From Desulfuromonadales bacterium (GTDB lineage: Bacteria; Desulfobacterota; Desulfuromonadia; Geobacterales; Pseudopelobacteraceae), in assembly GCA_016650295.1 (NCBI GenBank), contig JAENWA010000062.1, positions 1 to 42,951 of the forward strand: DNA of 42,951 nucleotides, written 5' to 3'. Each line of letters begins with the position of its first letter. The first letter of the stretch is position 1. A program made the position numbers and the translations under genes. The notes beneath the pieces are model-generated. The model did not search any database and had not been told where the DNA came from. It saw only the letters and a program-made list of their open reading frames with translations. Below are positions 33,426 through 40,893 of this stretch, in pieces.

Positions 33426-33523
33426 CCCTCCCCCGCTGGGGGAGGGGACTTAAACCCTCGCTCACTGCGGGAGGGGACTTAGAATCTCCTCCCCCCAGCG
33501 GGGGGAGGTCGGGAGGGGGGAGA
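33411..33523 (+). repeat. GC-rich nested palindromic repeat R2
   Basis: Same orientation and same ends as R1 (TCCCCCTCCCTAACCCTC at 33412; GGGAGGGGGGAGA at the end), sharing TCCTCCCCCCAGCGGGGGGA. R2 supplies the final codons and stop of the DUF559 gene and lies before res. Confidence 0.9.
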
Positions 33524-33551
33524 CTTTCCCTAACGGAAACCGGAGTAGTTC

Positions 33552-36200
33552 ATGGAACTGAAAGAATACCAACAGGGTGTCTTGCGCAAGATGGACAATT
33601 ATCTTGCGGATCTATCTGAACAGACCGAAAAGGTTGAAAAGGTCAAAGCTCTGATTGCTGAACAGGGTCTTGATCTCGATATTGGCGATCCTTGCCAAAA
33701 AACATGGGATCATCTCAATAACGAACGGGTTCTGCCCTACCTTCGTGACATCAACGGCAATACTGTTGTTGCCCCCTATCTCAGCCGTCATGATGGCCTG
33801 AACCGCTCTATCCCCAACATCTGCCTGAAAGTGCCGACCGGTGGCGGCAAAACCCTGCTGGCTGCTTGCACGATTGAGCGGGTCCAGACCGACTATATCA
33901 AGCTCCAAACCGGTTTTGTGCTCTGGGTCGTTCCGTCTGACGCTATTTACCGCCAAACCTGGAAACAGCTTGCCAATCGGGAGCACCCCTATCGCCAGAC
34001 CCTTGAACGCGCCTCCGGCGGCCGGGTCAAGCTGCTGGAGAAGGGAGACGCCTTCACTCGTCTGGATGTGGAAGGCCAGCTTTGCATTATGCTGCTGATG
34101 CTTCCCTCGGCCTCCCGCCAGTCAAAGGACACCTTGAGGATGTTCCGCGATAGTGGCCGCTTTACCTCGTTTTATCCACCTGAAGATGATAGCGATAAGA
34201 ACCGCGTCTTGCTTGATACTGTGCCCAATCTGGATATCAACGACCTGGCCGACCTTGGCTATATGGACGGTGTTATTCCCGGTTCGCTCTCCATCAAGCA
34301 GAGTCTGGGTAATGTGCTGCGACTGGTGCGGCCGCTGGTGATCATCGACGAAGGACACAAGGCCTATTCGGACACTGCCCGCGCAACGCTGTGCGGCTTC
34401 AATCCGCGCTTTATGCTGGAACTCTCCGCCACCCCCAATACGGGCGGCAAGCACCAATCGAACATTCTGGTAAATGTTCCCGGCGGCGACCTCAAAGACG
34501 AAGAGATGATCAAGCTGCCAATCAATGTGGAAAATGAGGACAAGGGCGGTTGGAAGCACTCCCTTACCCTGGCTCACCAAAAACTTGAGGTATTGGCACA
34601 GGAGGCGGCTCAGCTGCAAACGGAATCCGGTCGTTACATCAGGCCGATCATGTTGGTTCGGGTGGAACGGACCGGCAGGGAACAGCGCGATGCGGCCTTT
34701 GTGCATGCTGAACACGCACGGGAATACCTCCAGGACAAACTGGGGGTCAAGGCAGAAGAGATCCGTCTCAAAACTTCGGAAGATGATGAGCTGGGGGATG
34801 AGGACCTGTTAGCCGAAAACTGTCCGGTTCGCTACATCATCACCAAGGATGCTTTGCGGGAAGGCTGGGATTGCCCCTTTGCCTACGTACTGGCAATCCT
34901 TTCCAAAACCACAGCCAATACTGCCTTGACCCAGATGATCGGGCGTGTGCTGCGTCAGCCCCATGCGCAACTGACACATAAACAAGCACTCGACGAGTGT
35001 TATGTCTTTACCTTTGATCAGGATGTTAACGAAGCGGTAAATGGCGTACGTAAGGGCTTGCAGGATGAGGGGATGGGAGATCTTGCTTCCAGCGTTAAGG
35101 TTGTTGGTGGCGGCACAGGCAATCAGCGAGTAACAAAAAAGACGACTCTGAACCGCCGAGAGGCTTTTGCCAAGTTGCCGACAATATTTCTGCCAAAGAT
35201 TCTGGCCCGCGATGAAGAGGCACCTAAAGGATATCGCCTGCTTGACTATGACCGGGATATTCTGGGAGAGCTTGACTGGGAGGCGTTTCGTTATCTGCAA
35301 GCCGACAGCGTCAAGGTAGAGGAACAGGACAAGCTCAAGCGGACCATCGCCCGTGTAGATTTGGACAAAAAGAAAGAAGACGAAGAAAAACTTTTCTCAC
35401 ATGAAATGGTTGATGAACTGCCGGATGAAGGGCTCGATATTGCTTTTCTGGTGAGGCAGCTGCTTGATGTGGTTCCGAACCCTTGGCAGGGGATGAGAAT
35501 TCTTGATGATACGTTGAACATTTTGCGCAGCCGTGATGTCAGCGAAAAACGGTTATATGTAAATCGGCTTGATCTGTTGAAGGCAATGAAGCTGGACTTG
35601 CGAATACAGGTTGACACCGCTGCTGAAACGCTTTTTCGCAAAAAGCTGGAAAGCGGCGCAATCTCCCTGCGGCTGGTATCATCGGGAGACGCCAAACTGA
35701 ATTGGGAACTGGCTAAAACCCTGGAGATCGACGTTGCCGAAGAGGACCGGCTTTTGCACCGCAAGGATGGCGGCGATATTGAAAAGAGTCTGTTTGAGAG
35801 GGTATACCAGCGTGACTTTAATGATCTTGAAAAAGACACCGCCTGGTATCTGGACACTCGCCAGTCAGTCTACTGGTGGCATCGGATAGCGGTTAATCAG
35901 CGTTCCTACAGCTTGCAAGGCTGGCAGCGCAACCGGATTTATCCCGATATGCTGGCGTGTGTTCACAGCACCGAGGATGGCAAATTCAAATTCAGCGTGC
36001 TGGAAACCAAGGGTGAACACTTGAAAGGTAATGATGATACCGAGTACAAGCGCAAGATGTTTGAATTGCTGACGGCACATGTGGATACAGCTATTCGGGC
36101 GGGAGAACTGGACTTGGGTGAATCGGCACAGCAGATGAGCTTTACCATGCTTATGGAAAAGTCCTGGCAGCAGGAGATATTGAAAACGGGCGTTGTGTGA
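33552..36200 (+). CDS. res: Type III restriction enzyme Res subunit (helicase-nuclease)
   Basis: This 882-aa protein has the superfamily 2 helicase set: motif I VPTGGGKTLLAA (about residues 93-104), motif II VIIDEGHKAY (about 262-271), motif III ELSATPNTGG, motif V-like TKDALREGWDCPFAYVL and motif VI TQMIGRVLRQPHA. The C-terminal nuclease domain shows D-x-n ETKG (IYPDMLACV near 797, VLETKGEHLKG near 815), the PD-(D/E)XK pattern of type III Res. Res with Mod cuts DNA near pairs of unmethylated sites using ATP. CCGGAG precedes ATG 33552. All motifs look intact, so the enzyme should be active. It ends four bases before repeat R3. Mod and res are about 690 bp apart because of the DUF559/repeat segment. 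Confidence 0.93.
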   Translation: MELKEYQQGVLRKMDNYLADLSEQTEKVEKVKALIAEQGLDLDIGDPCQKTWDHLNNERVLPYLRDINGNTVVAPYLSRHDGLNRSIPNICLKVPTGGGKTLLAACTIERVQTDYIKLQTGFVLWVVPSDAIYRQTWKQLANREHPYRQTLERASGGRVKLLEKGDAFTRLDVEGQLCIMLLMLPSASRQSKDTLRMFRDSGRFTSFYPPEDDSDKNRVLLDTVPNLDINDLADLGYMDGVIPGSLSIKQSLGNVLRLVRPLVIIDEGHKAYSDTARATLCGFNPRFMLELSATPNTGGKHQSNILVNVPGGDLKDEEMIKLPINVENEDKGGWKHSLTLAHQKLEVLAQEAAQLQTESGRYIRPIMLVRVERTGREQRDAAFVHAEHAREYLQDKLGVKAEEIRLKTSEDDELGDEDLLAENCPVRYIITKDALREGWDCPFAYVLAILSKTTANTALTQMIGRVLRQPHAQLTHKQALDECYVFTFDQDVNEAVNGVRKGLQDEGMGDLASSVKVVGGGTGNQRVTKKTTLNRREAFAKLPTIFLPKILARDEEAPKGYRLLDYDRDILGELDWEAFRYLQADSVKVEEQDKLKRTIARVDLDKKKEDEEKLFSHEMVDELPDEGLDIAFLVRQLLDVVPNPWQGMRILDDTLNILRSRDVSEKRLYVNRLDLLKAMKLDLRIQVDTAAETLFRKKLESGAISLRLVSSGDAKLNWELAKTLEIDVAEEDRLLHRKDGGDIEKSLFERVYQRDFNDLEKDTAWYLDTRQSVYWWHRIAVNQRSYSLQGWQRNRIYPDMLACVHSTEDGKFKFSVLETKGEHLKGNDDTEYKRKMFELLTAHVDTAIRAGELDLGESAQQMSFTMLMEKSWQQEILKTGVV

Positions 36201-36204
36201 CCAT

Positions 36205-36293
36205 CTTCCCCCCTCCCAACCTCCCCCCGCTGGGTGGAGGAGATTTTAAGTCCCCTCCCCCAGCGGGTCAGGGAGGGGGAGGGGGAGGGGGGA
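36205..36293 (+). repeat. GC-rich palindromic repeat R3
   Basis: Begins TCCCCCCTCCCAACCTCCCC just past the res stop, contains CCCCCGCTGGGTGGAGGA and TCCCCTCCCCCAGCGGGTC, and ends in a G-rich run GGGAGGGGGAGGGGGGA. It shares the end motifs and the CCCAGCGGG core with R1 and R2 but is more diverged. Confidence 0.85.
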
Positions 36294-36321
36294 TTTTAGT
36301 GCTTCAAAAACGAGGGCAATC

Positions 36322-36942
36322 ATGCCGGTCCTGCACACCTACCGCAAAAAAGAAGGTCATTACATCCTGGCCGGTGTCCAGGGCAGAATTGTTACCTATC
36401 GCCTCAGTTCCGACGGCGCAGGCTTCCTGAAAGACAACAGTATAACCGATGGTGAAAAACTCTCCTGGGCAATGCTCCTGGAGCTTATTCGCAAAGGAGA
36501 CTCTTACACCAGCACTGCCGGAGAGGCTGACGAGGATTTATCAGGATGGACGCAGCTTGGGCTGCTCTTCAACATACAGGAAAACGAACCGTCCGCCGCA
36601 GACCTTGTACCGCTTTGCGCTTGCGGCTCCTTGGAAGGGCTGCATATTGCTGAACTGTCTGACTCGAAAACTGCTTCACTTCTATGTAACGAATGCCGCA
36701 CATCCCGCCGCAACCAGATAGACGCCAGTGTTCCAATCTACATGATCACCACCCCGCCAACACTCGACCATCTTCTTGAACGCTCCGGACTAACGCCGGA
36801 CGATTCGGTGACAGCATATCGTGAACTCTTGAACGCAAGCCTCGCGGCAAAGTGGAACGGAAGGATACGCCCCAAAGGCAAGACGGTGCAGACCGGCCTG
36901 TTTGAAGAACCGGAAAAACCGCAGCAGAGCTTGTTATATTAA
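36322..36942 (+). CDS. Unknown 206-aa protein with possible zinc-binding cysteines
   Basis: I do not recognise this family. ATG 36322 follows GAGGG. The N-terminal part (LHTYRKKEGHYILAGVQGRI) looks beta-rich. The middle has LVPLCACGSLEGLH and SLLCNECRTSRRN, giving a CXC...CXXC set about 40 residues apart that could hold zinc. The C-terminal part is helical (TLDHLLERSGLTPDDSVTAY, RELLNASLAAKW) and ends in a short TGLFEEPEKPQQSLLY tail; TGLFE/QxSLLxF-like ends can resemble sliding-clamp-binding peptides, which is speculation. It is co-directional with res and separated from it only by R3, so it may be an accessory gene of the restriction system. Confidence 0.6.
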   Translation: MPVLHTYRKKEGHYILAGVQGRIVTYRLSSDGAGFLKDNSITDGEKLSWAMLLELIRKGDSYTSTAGEADEDLSGWTQLGLLFNIQENEPSAADLVPLCACGSLEGLHIAELSDSKTASLLCNECRTSRRNQIDASVPIYMITTPPTLDHLLERSGLTPDDSVTAYRELLNASLAAKWNGRIRPKGKTVQTGLFEEPEKPQQSLLY

Positions 36943-37409
36943 ACTGACGGGATAATCTGTGACATCCAGTTTGTGCCTTCAGTGCGGATAAAACCATGTG
37001 GGCTGTATAGGGCTTCGTGACGATCAGTGGCGAGCTGCAAAGCGATGTAGCGAAGTGGCACTTTGGTAGCAATGTCTGCCGCCATAAGCAGGGCCTGGCC
37101 GATCAGATATTCAGATATTTTGATGGGCGGCTCGCCAAGTTCGGGGTAGGTCTGCTTGCGGAAGGGGACGGATGTAAACAGGTAATCGATTTTGATGCTT
37201 GGCACGTTGTTGTAGTCACCGACAGACAGCGCAATAAAGCCGCAAGGAGTACCGTCGTTTTTTAGGACGTGAACCTTTGCGGCTTTTTTATGGGCAAGCT
37301 GGAACACTTGGCGGACATAGTTCTGTTCGTCGGGGCTATCATATCGAAAGTTTCGGAAAAGACCGCTTGGCAACAAGGCCGAACCTGACGCCAGGGCAAG
37401 ATCGAACAT
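36939..37409 (-). CDS. GNAT-family N-acetyltransferase, candidate toxin
   Basis: Start at ATG 37409, which overlaps the stop of the upstream small gene (TGATG), giving 156 aa. The fold is GNAT: KVHVLKNDGTPCGFIALSVG (strands 2-4), KIDYLFTSVPFRKQTY, ISEYLIGQALLMAADIA (the acetyl-CoA loop helix region) and RYIALQLATDRHEALYSPHG (strand 5 and helix), then FIRTEG. This spacing and the pairing with a small upstream gene recall TacT/AtaT-type toxins, which acetylate aminoacyl-tRNA. The acetyl-CoA loop is less conserved than the RxxGxG/A consensus, so activity is uncertain. It converges on the 206-aa gene, whose stop touches its own. A plain acetyltransferase is the alternative. Confidence 0.7.
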   Translation of the reverse strand: MFDLALASGSALLPSGLFRNFRYDSPDEQNYVRQVFQLAHKKAAKVHVLKNDGTPCGFIALSVGDYNNVPSIKIDYLFTSVPFRKQTYPELGEPPIKISEYLIGQALLMAADIATKVPLRYIALQLATDRHEALYSPHGFIRTEGTNWMSQIIPSV

Positions 37410-37609
37410 CAATAGTGCAAGGCGACTTTGGCTTTGGCAACAATCTCCATAAGCCTGACGGCCTTCTTGGAAGGTTTCTGCCGGGCCAGCTTCTTTTTAG
37501 CTGCTTCGGAAAGTTCAGGCGGCTTTGCACCAACAATAAACTTGATGGGTGGCTTGTCCGGCGGATTGATTGTCATTGCTGTAAGTTTCATATGCTGAAT
37601 ATATTCCAT
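37409..37609 (-). CDS. Small basic protein upstream of the GNAT gene, candidate antitoxin
   Basis: This 66-aa frame ends at the TGA that overlaps the GNAT start codon, so the two genes are coupled. The protein has a short N-terminal part (MKLTAMTINPPDKPPIKFIV) and a Lys-rich helical C-terminus (PELSEAAKKKLARQKPSKKA, VRLMEIVAKAKVAL). It is not a recognisable ribbon-helix-helix DUF1778 antitoxin, which is the usual partner of GNAT toxins. The ribosome site before ATG 37609 is poor; an internal ATG at 37591 is another option. The function is inferred only from the gene order. Confidence 0.5.
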   Translation of the reverse strand: MEYIQHMKLTAMTINPPDKPPIKFIVGAKPPELSEAAKKKLARQKPSKKAVRLMEIVAKAKVALHY

Positions 37610-37710
37610 TTTTTATCGAAAAACAACATCAGGTTTTCAACGCGAACAGAGTTCGTTATGTGAATGCCTGGAGTATCCGGAACAACGCCTCTGCGTCTGA
37701 CCCGAGGCAG

Positions 37711-37783
37711 GAGCCGTATGCGGTAGTGCCGCATGTACGGATCTGCGCGGGGGGTGGCGGGCAACCGCCATCCCTACCTCGAC
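37711..37783 (+). other. 3' end of a group II intron (domains V and VI), ORF-less
   Basis: GAGCCGTATGCGG-TAGT-GCCGCATGTACGGATC (37711-37743) forms the 34-nt domain V hairpin with the AGC-type base and two-nucleotide bulge. The next stretch TGCGCGGGGGGTGGCGG-GCAA-CCGCCATCCCTACC is domain VI. GCCTCTGCGTCTGACCCGAGGC (37688-37709) is a hairpin just before it. No reverse transcriptase frame and no 5' intron end are visible upstream, so this is a fragment. The rest of 37613-38103 holds nothing else that I can support. Confidence 0.75.
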
Positions 37784-38039
37784 TGATTAGTTGACTAACT
37801 CGATACTTGATCGACAATGTTGTTTATCTTCTGTCCTGGAATGTGCGGTTTCATGCACTTTGCAGGGCGTTTTCCAGTTTGGTTGAACATGACGATAGAG
37901 AGAAGAGAAATGAAGGGCGTTCCGGACTCGCACGGTAGTTATGTGCGTGTCGGGTCGTCCCGCAATGGAATGAAACGTATCGTGATGTGAAATGCTTTGT
38001 CTGGGAATTGAGGGGAAAGGGTAGGGCGGGGTGGTTATA

Positions 38040-38061
38040 ATATTATATAATATTAGGTTTG
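38040..38061 (+). repeat. 22-bp direct repeat, left copy (flanks mqsRA)
   Basis: ATATTATATAATATTAGG followed by TTTG, identical to 38891-38912. It contains the palindrome ATATTATATAATAT. Confidence 0.85.
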
Positions 38062-38068
38062 GGGATCA

Positions 38069-38096
38069 GGCCGGGAAGATCCTCTTCTCGGCCTGG
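38069..38096 (-). other. Hairpin after mqsA
   Basis: AGGCCGGGAAGA and TCTTCTCGGCCT form an 11-12-bp stem with one mismatch and a very short loop. It has no T-run and may act as a factor-dependent stop. Confidence 0.45.
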
Positions 38097-38103
38097 TTGA
38101 TTG

Positions 38104-38517
38104 CTATGCAGCCATAACCTCTTTTAGCAATTCTGGGTGTTTGTCCAGAAGCTTTAACAGCTTGATAACGGCTGGAAGCGGTTTCACTTCACCTCGTTCA
38201 TAGCGTGAGAAGGCGTTATGGCCTCCACCGGTAATTTGAGCGGCTTGTTTCTGTGTCAGTTTCAGTTTTTTGCGGATTCGTGTGAGTTCATCAGCTTCTT
38301 CCTTATCTATCTTCGCAATAAATTCATCAAAAAGTGGCTCTGTTATGCCTGCTTCTTTACCCGTCAATATCACTTCGTTGCAGTGATTGCACCATGCGCC
38401 GATCTGTTCATACTCTAAAGTACGCCCTCGATATTCGAATGAACTTCTTTTTTTGCCATGTTTCAATGTCCCTTGAAAACAAACAGGGCAGGTTGTGCCG
38501 TTTCGCTCTTTACTCAT
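38104..38517 (-). CDS. mqsA: MqsA-type antitoxin
   Basis: This 137-aa protein has the two-part MqsA layout. An N-terminal zinc domain has CPVC at residues about 10-13 and CNHC near 43-46, with the YRGRTLEYEQIGAWC link. A C-terminal HTH domain (about 73-137) has LTQKQAAQITGGGHNAFSRYERGEVKPLP, nearly the textbook MqsA recognition sequence. MqsA binds and blocks the mRNA-cutting toxin MqsR and represses the operon. Its ATG overlaps the mqsR stop (ATGA). Length matches E. coli MqsA (131 aa). Confidence 0.95.
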   Translation of the reverse strand: MSKERNGTTCPVCFQGTLKHGKKRSSFEYRGRTLEYEQIGAWCNHCNEVILTGKEAGITEPLFDEFIAKIDKEEADELTRIRKKLKLTQKQAAQITGGGHNAFSRYERGEVKPLPAVIKLLKLLDKHPELLKEVMAA

Positions 38518-38819
38518 TCGTTACGCTCCTTGAACGATACAATGAAATAATCTTCGTATCGCTGAAACTTGATATAAAGCGGTGTACCTTTCCAGTCGGC
38601 ATGATACACGTCTTGCCATACTCGATGATCGTCGTACACCGTCATGGATTTATAAAAGTCTGCCATCGAAAGACCCTGCATGACAAGCCATGCATCCTGC
38701 AATTTCATCTTTGCCGATTTGATCCCATTTCTAGCGGAACCAGTTATACTCAATGTATCAACAGAATTCATCTGCTGCTTGATTGACTCAAGATCATAAT
38801 GCGGACGGCGTTTTTCCAT
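38514..38819 (-). CDS. mqsR: MqsR-type mRNA interferase toxin
   Basis: This 101-aa protein matches MqsR length (98 aa) and pattern: MEKRRPHYDLESIKQQMNSV at the N-terminus, then TGSARNGIKSAKM, MADFYKSMTVYDDHRVWQDV and YHADWKGTPLYIKFQ with YFIVSFKE at the end. MqsR is a RelE-fold endoribonuclease that cuts mRNA, mainly at GCU. As in E. coli, the toxin gene comes first and the antitoxin second. The residues look intact. An inverted repeat directly upstream is the likely MqsA operator. Confidence 0.93.
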   Translation of the reverse strand: MEKRRPHYDLESIKQQMNSVDTLSITGSARNGIKSAKMKLQDAWLVMQGLSMADFYKSMTVYDDHRVWQDVYHADWKGTPLYIKFQRYEDYFIVSFKERNE

Positions 38820-38828
38820 TTTTCACCA

Positions 38829-38845
38829 TAACCCTTCAAGGGTAA
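38829..38845 (-). promoter_or_regulatory. Probable MqsA operator
   Basis: TAACCC-TTCAA-GGGTAA, an inverted repeat with one mismatch, 10 bp upstream of the mqsR start. It resembles the AACCT/AGGTT half-sites bound by E. coli MqsA and overlaps the ribosome-binding region. Confidence 0.5.
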
Positions 38846-38890
38846 TTTATCAATTTATTTTCAGAATGAGGGTTGGGCAGGGGGTATATT

Positions 38891-38912
38891 ATATTATATA
38901 ATATTAGGTTTG
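38891..38912 (+). repeat. 22-bp direct repeat, right copy (flanks mqsRA)
   Basis: Identical to 38040-38061 and in the same orientation; the pair brackets mqsRA and lies 851 bp apart. Otherwise the 38820-39013 gap shows nothing that I can support. Confidence 0.85.
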
Positions 38913-39004
38913 ATGGGTGGAGAATGATGCGGCGCGGGTGATTTCATCAATAGCACTGACCACATGGCTAATGATGAAGCACAGTACGTAATATATATCA
39001 GATT

Positions 39005-39046
39005 AAATAAAATAATGGCTGTCCGGGAAGAAGCCAGACAGCCATT
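39005..39046 (-). terminator. Terminator of the TRL-like lipoprotein gene
   Basis: AATGGCTGTC and GACAGCCATT form a perfect 10-bp stem (39014-39023, 39037-39046), followed on the minus strand by TTATTTTATTT-like sequence. Confidence 0.75.
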
Positions 39047-39081
39047 GCATGTTATTATACCTAGATTGAATGATATGTTAC

Positions 39082-39381
39082 TTATTTGCCATAAACTATA
39101 GTGCAGAATCTTTGGAAAAATATGTAATCTTCAACTTTGTAATCGACAACCTTAACCTTAGATATACTTGCCTTGTTTGCAGCTTCATCTATCCCACCAT
39201 TGCCAAATGGTGGAAAAACCAATATTTGTAATCTGCAGGCTTCCGCTGATTTCCAAGACTTACTTTCAGAGAAATCAATATCATTAATCTGAGAGTTGCT
39301 TATAACTGGTGATACTTGTGATACACATCCGGCCAGGTAAAACATGCTGACAACTGCTAACAACAAAGACAATTTTTTCAT
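39082..39381 (-). CDS. TRL-like family lipoprotein
   Basis: This 99-aa protein has a signal peptide with lipobox (MFYLAGC, Cys at about residue 19). The mature part fits the TRL-like family: a Lys/Ala/Cys start (SWKSAEACRLQILVF), a middle GNGGIDEAANKASISKVKVV and the end DYKVEDYIFFQRFCTIVYGK. In the family the middle normally reads GDASIEAAAKAGGI. The function of the family is unknown. AAGGAG lies just before ATG 39381. It stands alone with its own terminator. Base composition is clearly AT-richer than the cytochrome region. Confidence 0.75.
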   Translation of the reverse strand: MKKLSLLLAVVSMFYLAGCVSQVSPVISNSQINDIDFSESKSWKSAEACRLQILVFPPFGNGGIDEAANKASISKVKVVDYKVEDYIFFQRFCTIVYGK

Positions 39382-39614
39382 AAAATCTCCTTTTAACTCT
39401 TCTCTGATTTTACAGTATAAGATCGCAATAATCTATAAATTAATTATGTTAGCTTATTCAAGAAGTTATGCCTGCATCAGCGACCAAAAACTTATAAATG
39501 CTCAGGTATTGAGTGAAGAGATATCTTTTGATTTAAGTGATGTCCTTGCCAGCAATCATGAGAAGCATCTGTGTCTGTTCCCCCAAATAGAACCGCCAAG
39601 AAGTGGCACCAAGA

Positions 39615-40175
39615 TTAAATTGTTAATTTATCCATGTGATATCCCATAAATGCAATCATCGTAGAGAAGAACATGCCGATGAGTATAGTGATGATTAGAC
39701 CCAGAACAATCCCCGCCGTGATTACCCACCTATGAACTCCGCCCACCTCTTGAAAAACGAGATTCATATTCTGTTGTGACGGTATCGCTCGTATTTCAAG
39801 TATCTTCTGTTTAACATGCCCGTAGTAAAGATAGTTTCCCACTACGCCAGCAACGATATGCAGGAGGATATTTACTCCCGGAATGCAGAACACAATGAAG
39901 GTTAGGACAGCAAGGAGATACATTTTCCTGTACAACATCCAGAGGAACGTAAATCCAAAACAGGACCAATTCCATGTCATGCATAATTTCTCGGTTCCTG
40001 TTAAGTTGAACTTTGAAAACTGCTGGAGATAATAGTGGGAATTGGACCCAATAAACGTCCGTATTTCGTCCGTGGTGATGTTATCGGGTGCAGGGTCAGC
40101 GTTGAGCATCGAACCGCAGAAGCGACACTTGATAGCTCCATCCAGAATTGTTTCTTTACAATATGGACACGTCAT
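39615..40175 (-). CDS. Membrane protein with N-terminal zinc ribbon (DUF2628-like)
   Basis: I place the start at ATG 40175 (GAGGAG 11 bases upstream), giving 186 aa beginning MTCPYCKETILDGAIKCRFCGSML, a double CXXC zinc ribbon. The frame continues upstream only to a TTG with no ribosome site. The middle segment NWSCFGFTFLWMLYRKMYLL and FIVFCIPGVNILLHIVAGVVGNYLYYGHV is the DUF2628 pattern (two close membrane helices, typical of proteins with a preceding zinc ribbon). A last helix is WVITAGIVLGLIITILIGMF. The role is unknown. It may be a sensor or anchor in the inner membrane. Confidence 0.7.
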   Translation of the reverse strand: MTCPYCKETILDGAIKCRFCGSMLNADPAPDNITTDEIRTFIGSNSHYYLQQFSKFNLTGTEKLCMTWNWSCFGFTFLWMLYRKMYLLAVLTFIVFCIPGVNILLHIVAGVVGNYLYYGHVKQKILEIRAIPSQQNMNLVFQEVGGVHRWVITAGIVLGLIITILIGMFFSTMIAFMGYHMDKLTI

Positions 40176-40410
40176 TGAAGGGAAGTCTCCTCGCAATATA
40201 TATAGTATTTCATCGTCATACTTCTTTTGTATATCTACATGAAAAATACTTTGAGCTCCCATAGAGCTATCGCAGCCTAACGTATCAGCCAAAATAATTC
40301 AAGTCCCCTACCATCCTTAATAGCTCAATCAGCATTAAAACCCTTCAAATTGCAGTAGATTCATGCTATGGGTATCTAATTTAAGCCTGCCTCTTCATGG
40401 GAGTAAACAA

Positions 40411-40785
40411 ATGCTTTTAAGTAAATCCAAGTTGATTATCTGGTGCATTTCAGGAGTATTATTTATTGTAGGTTCTTTCGCTGTCTATACGTGGATTGCC
40501 TTGAATTGGAGTTTTTCCAATGGAGAGCGTGCAGGATACGTCCAGAAGTTTTCCAAGAAAGGTTGGGTATGTAAAACATGGGAAGGTGAATTGCAAATGA
40601 TACCTGTACCAGGAGCAATTCCTGAGAAGTTCCTATTCAGTGTACGGAATGATGTAACAGCCCAGAAGATTAATAATGCAATGGGTAAGAAGGTTGCTCT
40701 GCATTATGAGCAACATAAAGGTGTTCCAACAAAATGTTTTGGTGAGACGGAGTATTTTATTTCGGATATTAAGGTCATAGATTAA
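40411..40785 (+). CDS. Small single-TM protein of a conserved unknown family
   Basis: ATG 40411 with GGGAG seven bases upstream gives 124 aa. One N-terminal membrane helix (IIWCISGVLFIVGSFAVYTW) is followed by an outside domain with SNGERAGYVQKFSKKGWVCK, TWEGELQMIPVPGAIPEKFLF and KKVALHYEQHKGVPTKCFGE, then TEYFISDIKV. I recall GYVQKFSKKGWxCKTWEGEL proteins as a widespread family of unknown function, at times mislabelled 6-phosphogluconate dehydrogenase. No function should be assigned. Confidence 0.75.
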   Translation: MLLSKSKLIIWCISGVLFIVGSFAVYTWIALNWSFSNGERAGYVQKFSKKGWVCKTWEGELQMIPVPGAIPEKFLFSVRNDVTAQKINNAMGKKVALHYEQHKGVPTKCFGETEYFISDIKVID

Positions 40786-40893
40786 TATCAGTCCGTTGGA
40801 GGATGACAAATTTTCTTGAAGATGTTCCAGTGGCATAGGTTTATATGCATATTAAATTGAAGTAAATACTGTCAAAGAGGAGAACTACATATA

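Noticed and set aside
37905-37990. 26-codon frame beginning MKGVPDSHGSYVRV
   Set aside because: Very short, no conservation that I can recognise, and only a loose purine run as ribosome site.
39344-39649. 101-codon plus-strand frame between the TRL-like and zinc-ribbon genes
   Set aside because: It starts antisense to the TRL-like signal peptide, lacks a ribosome site and shows no family pattern.
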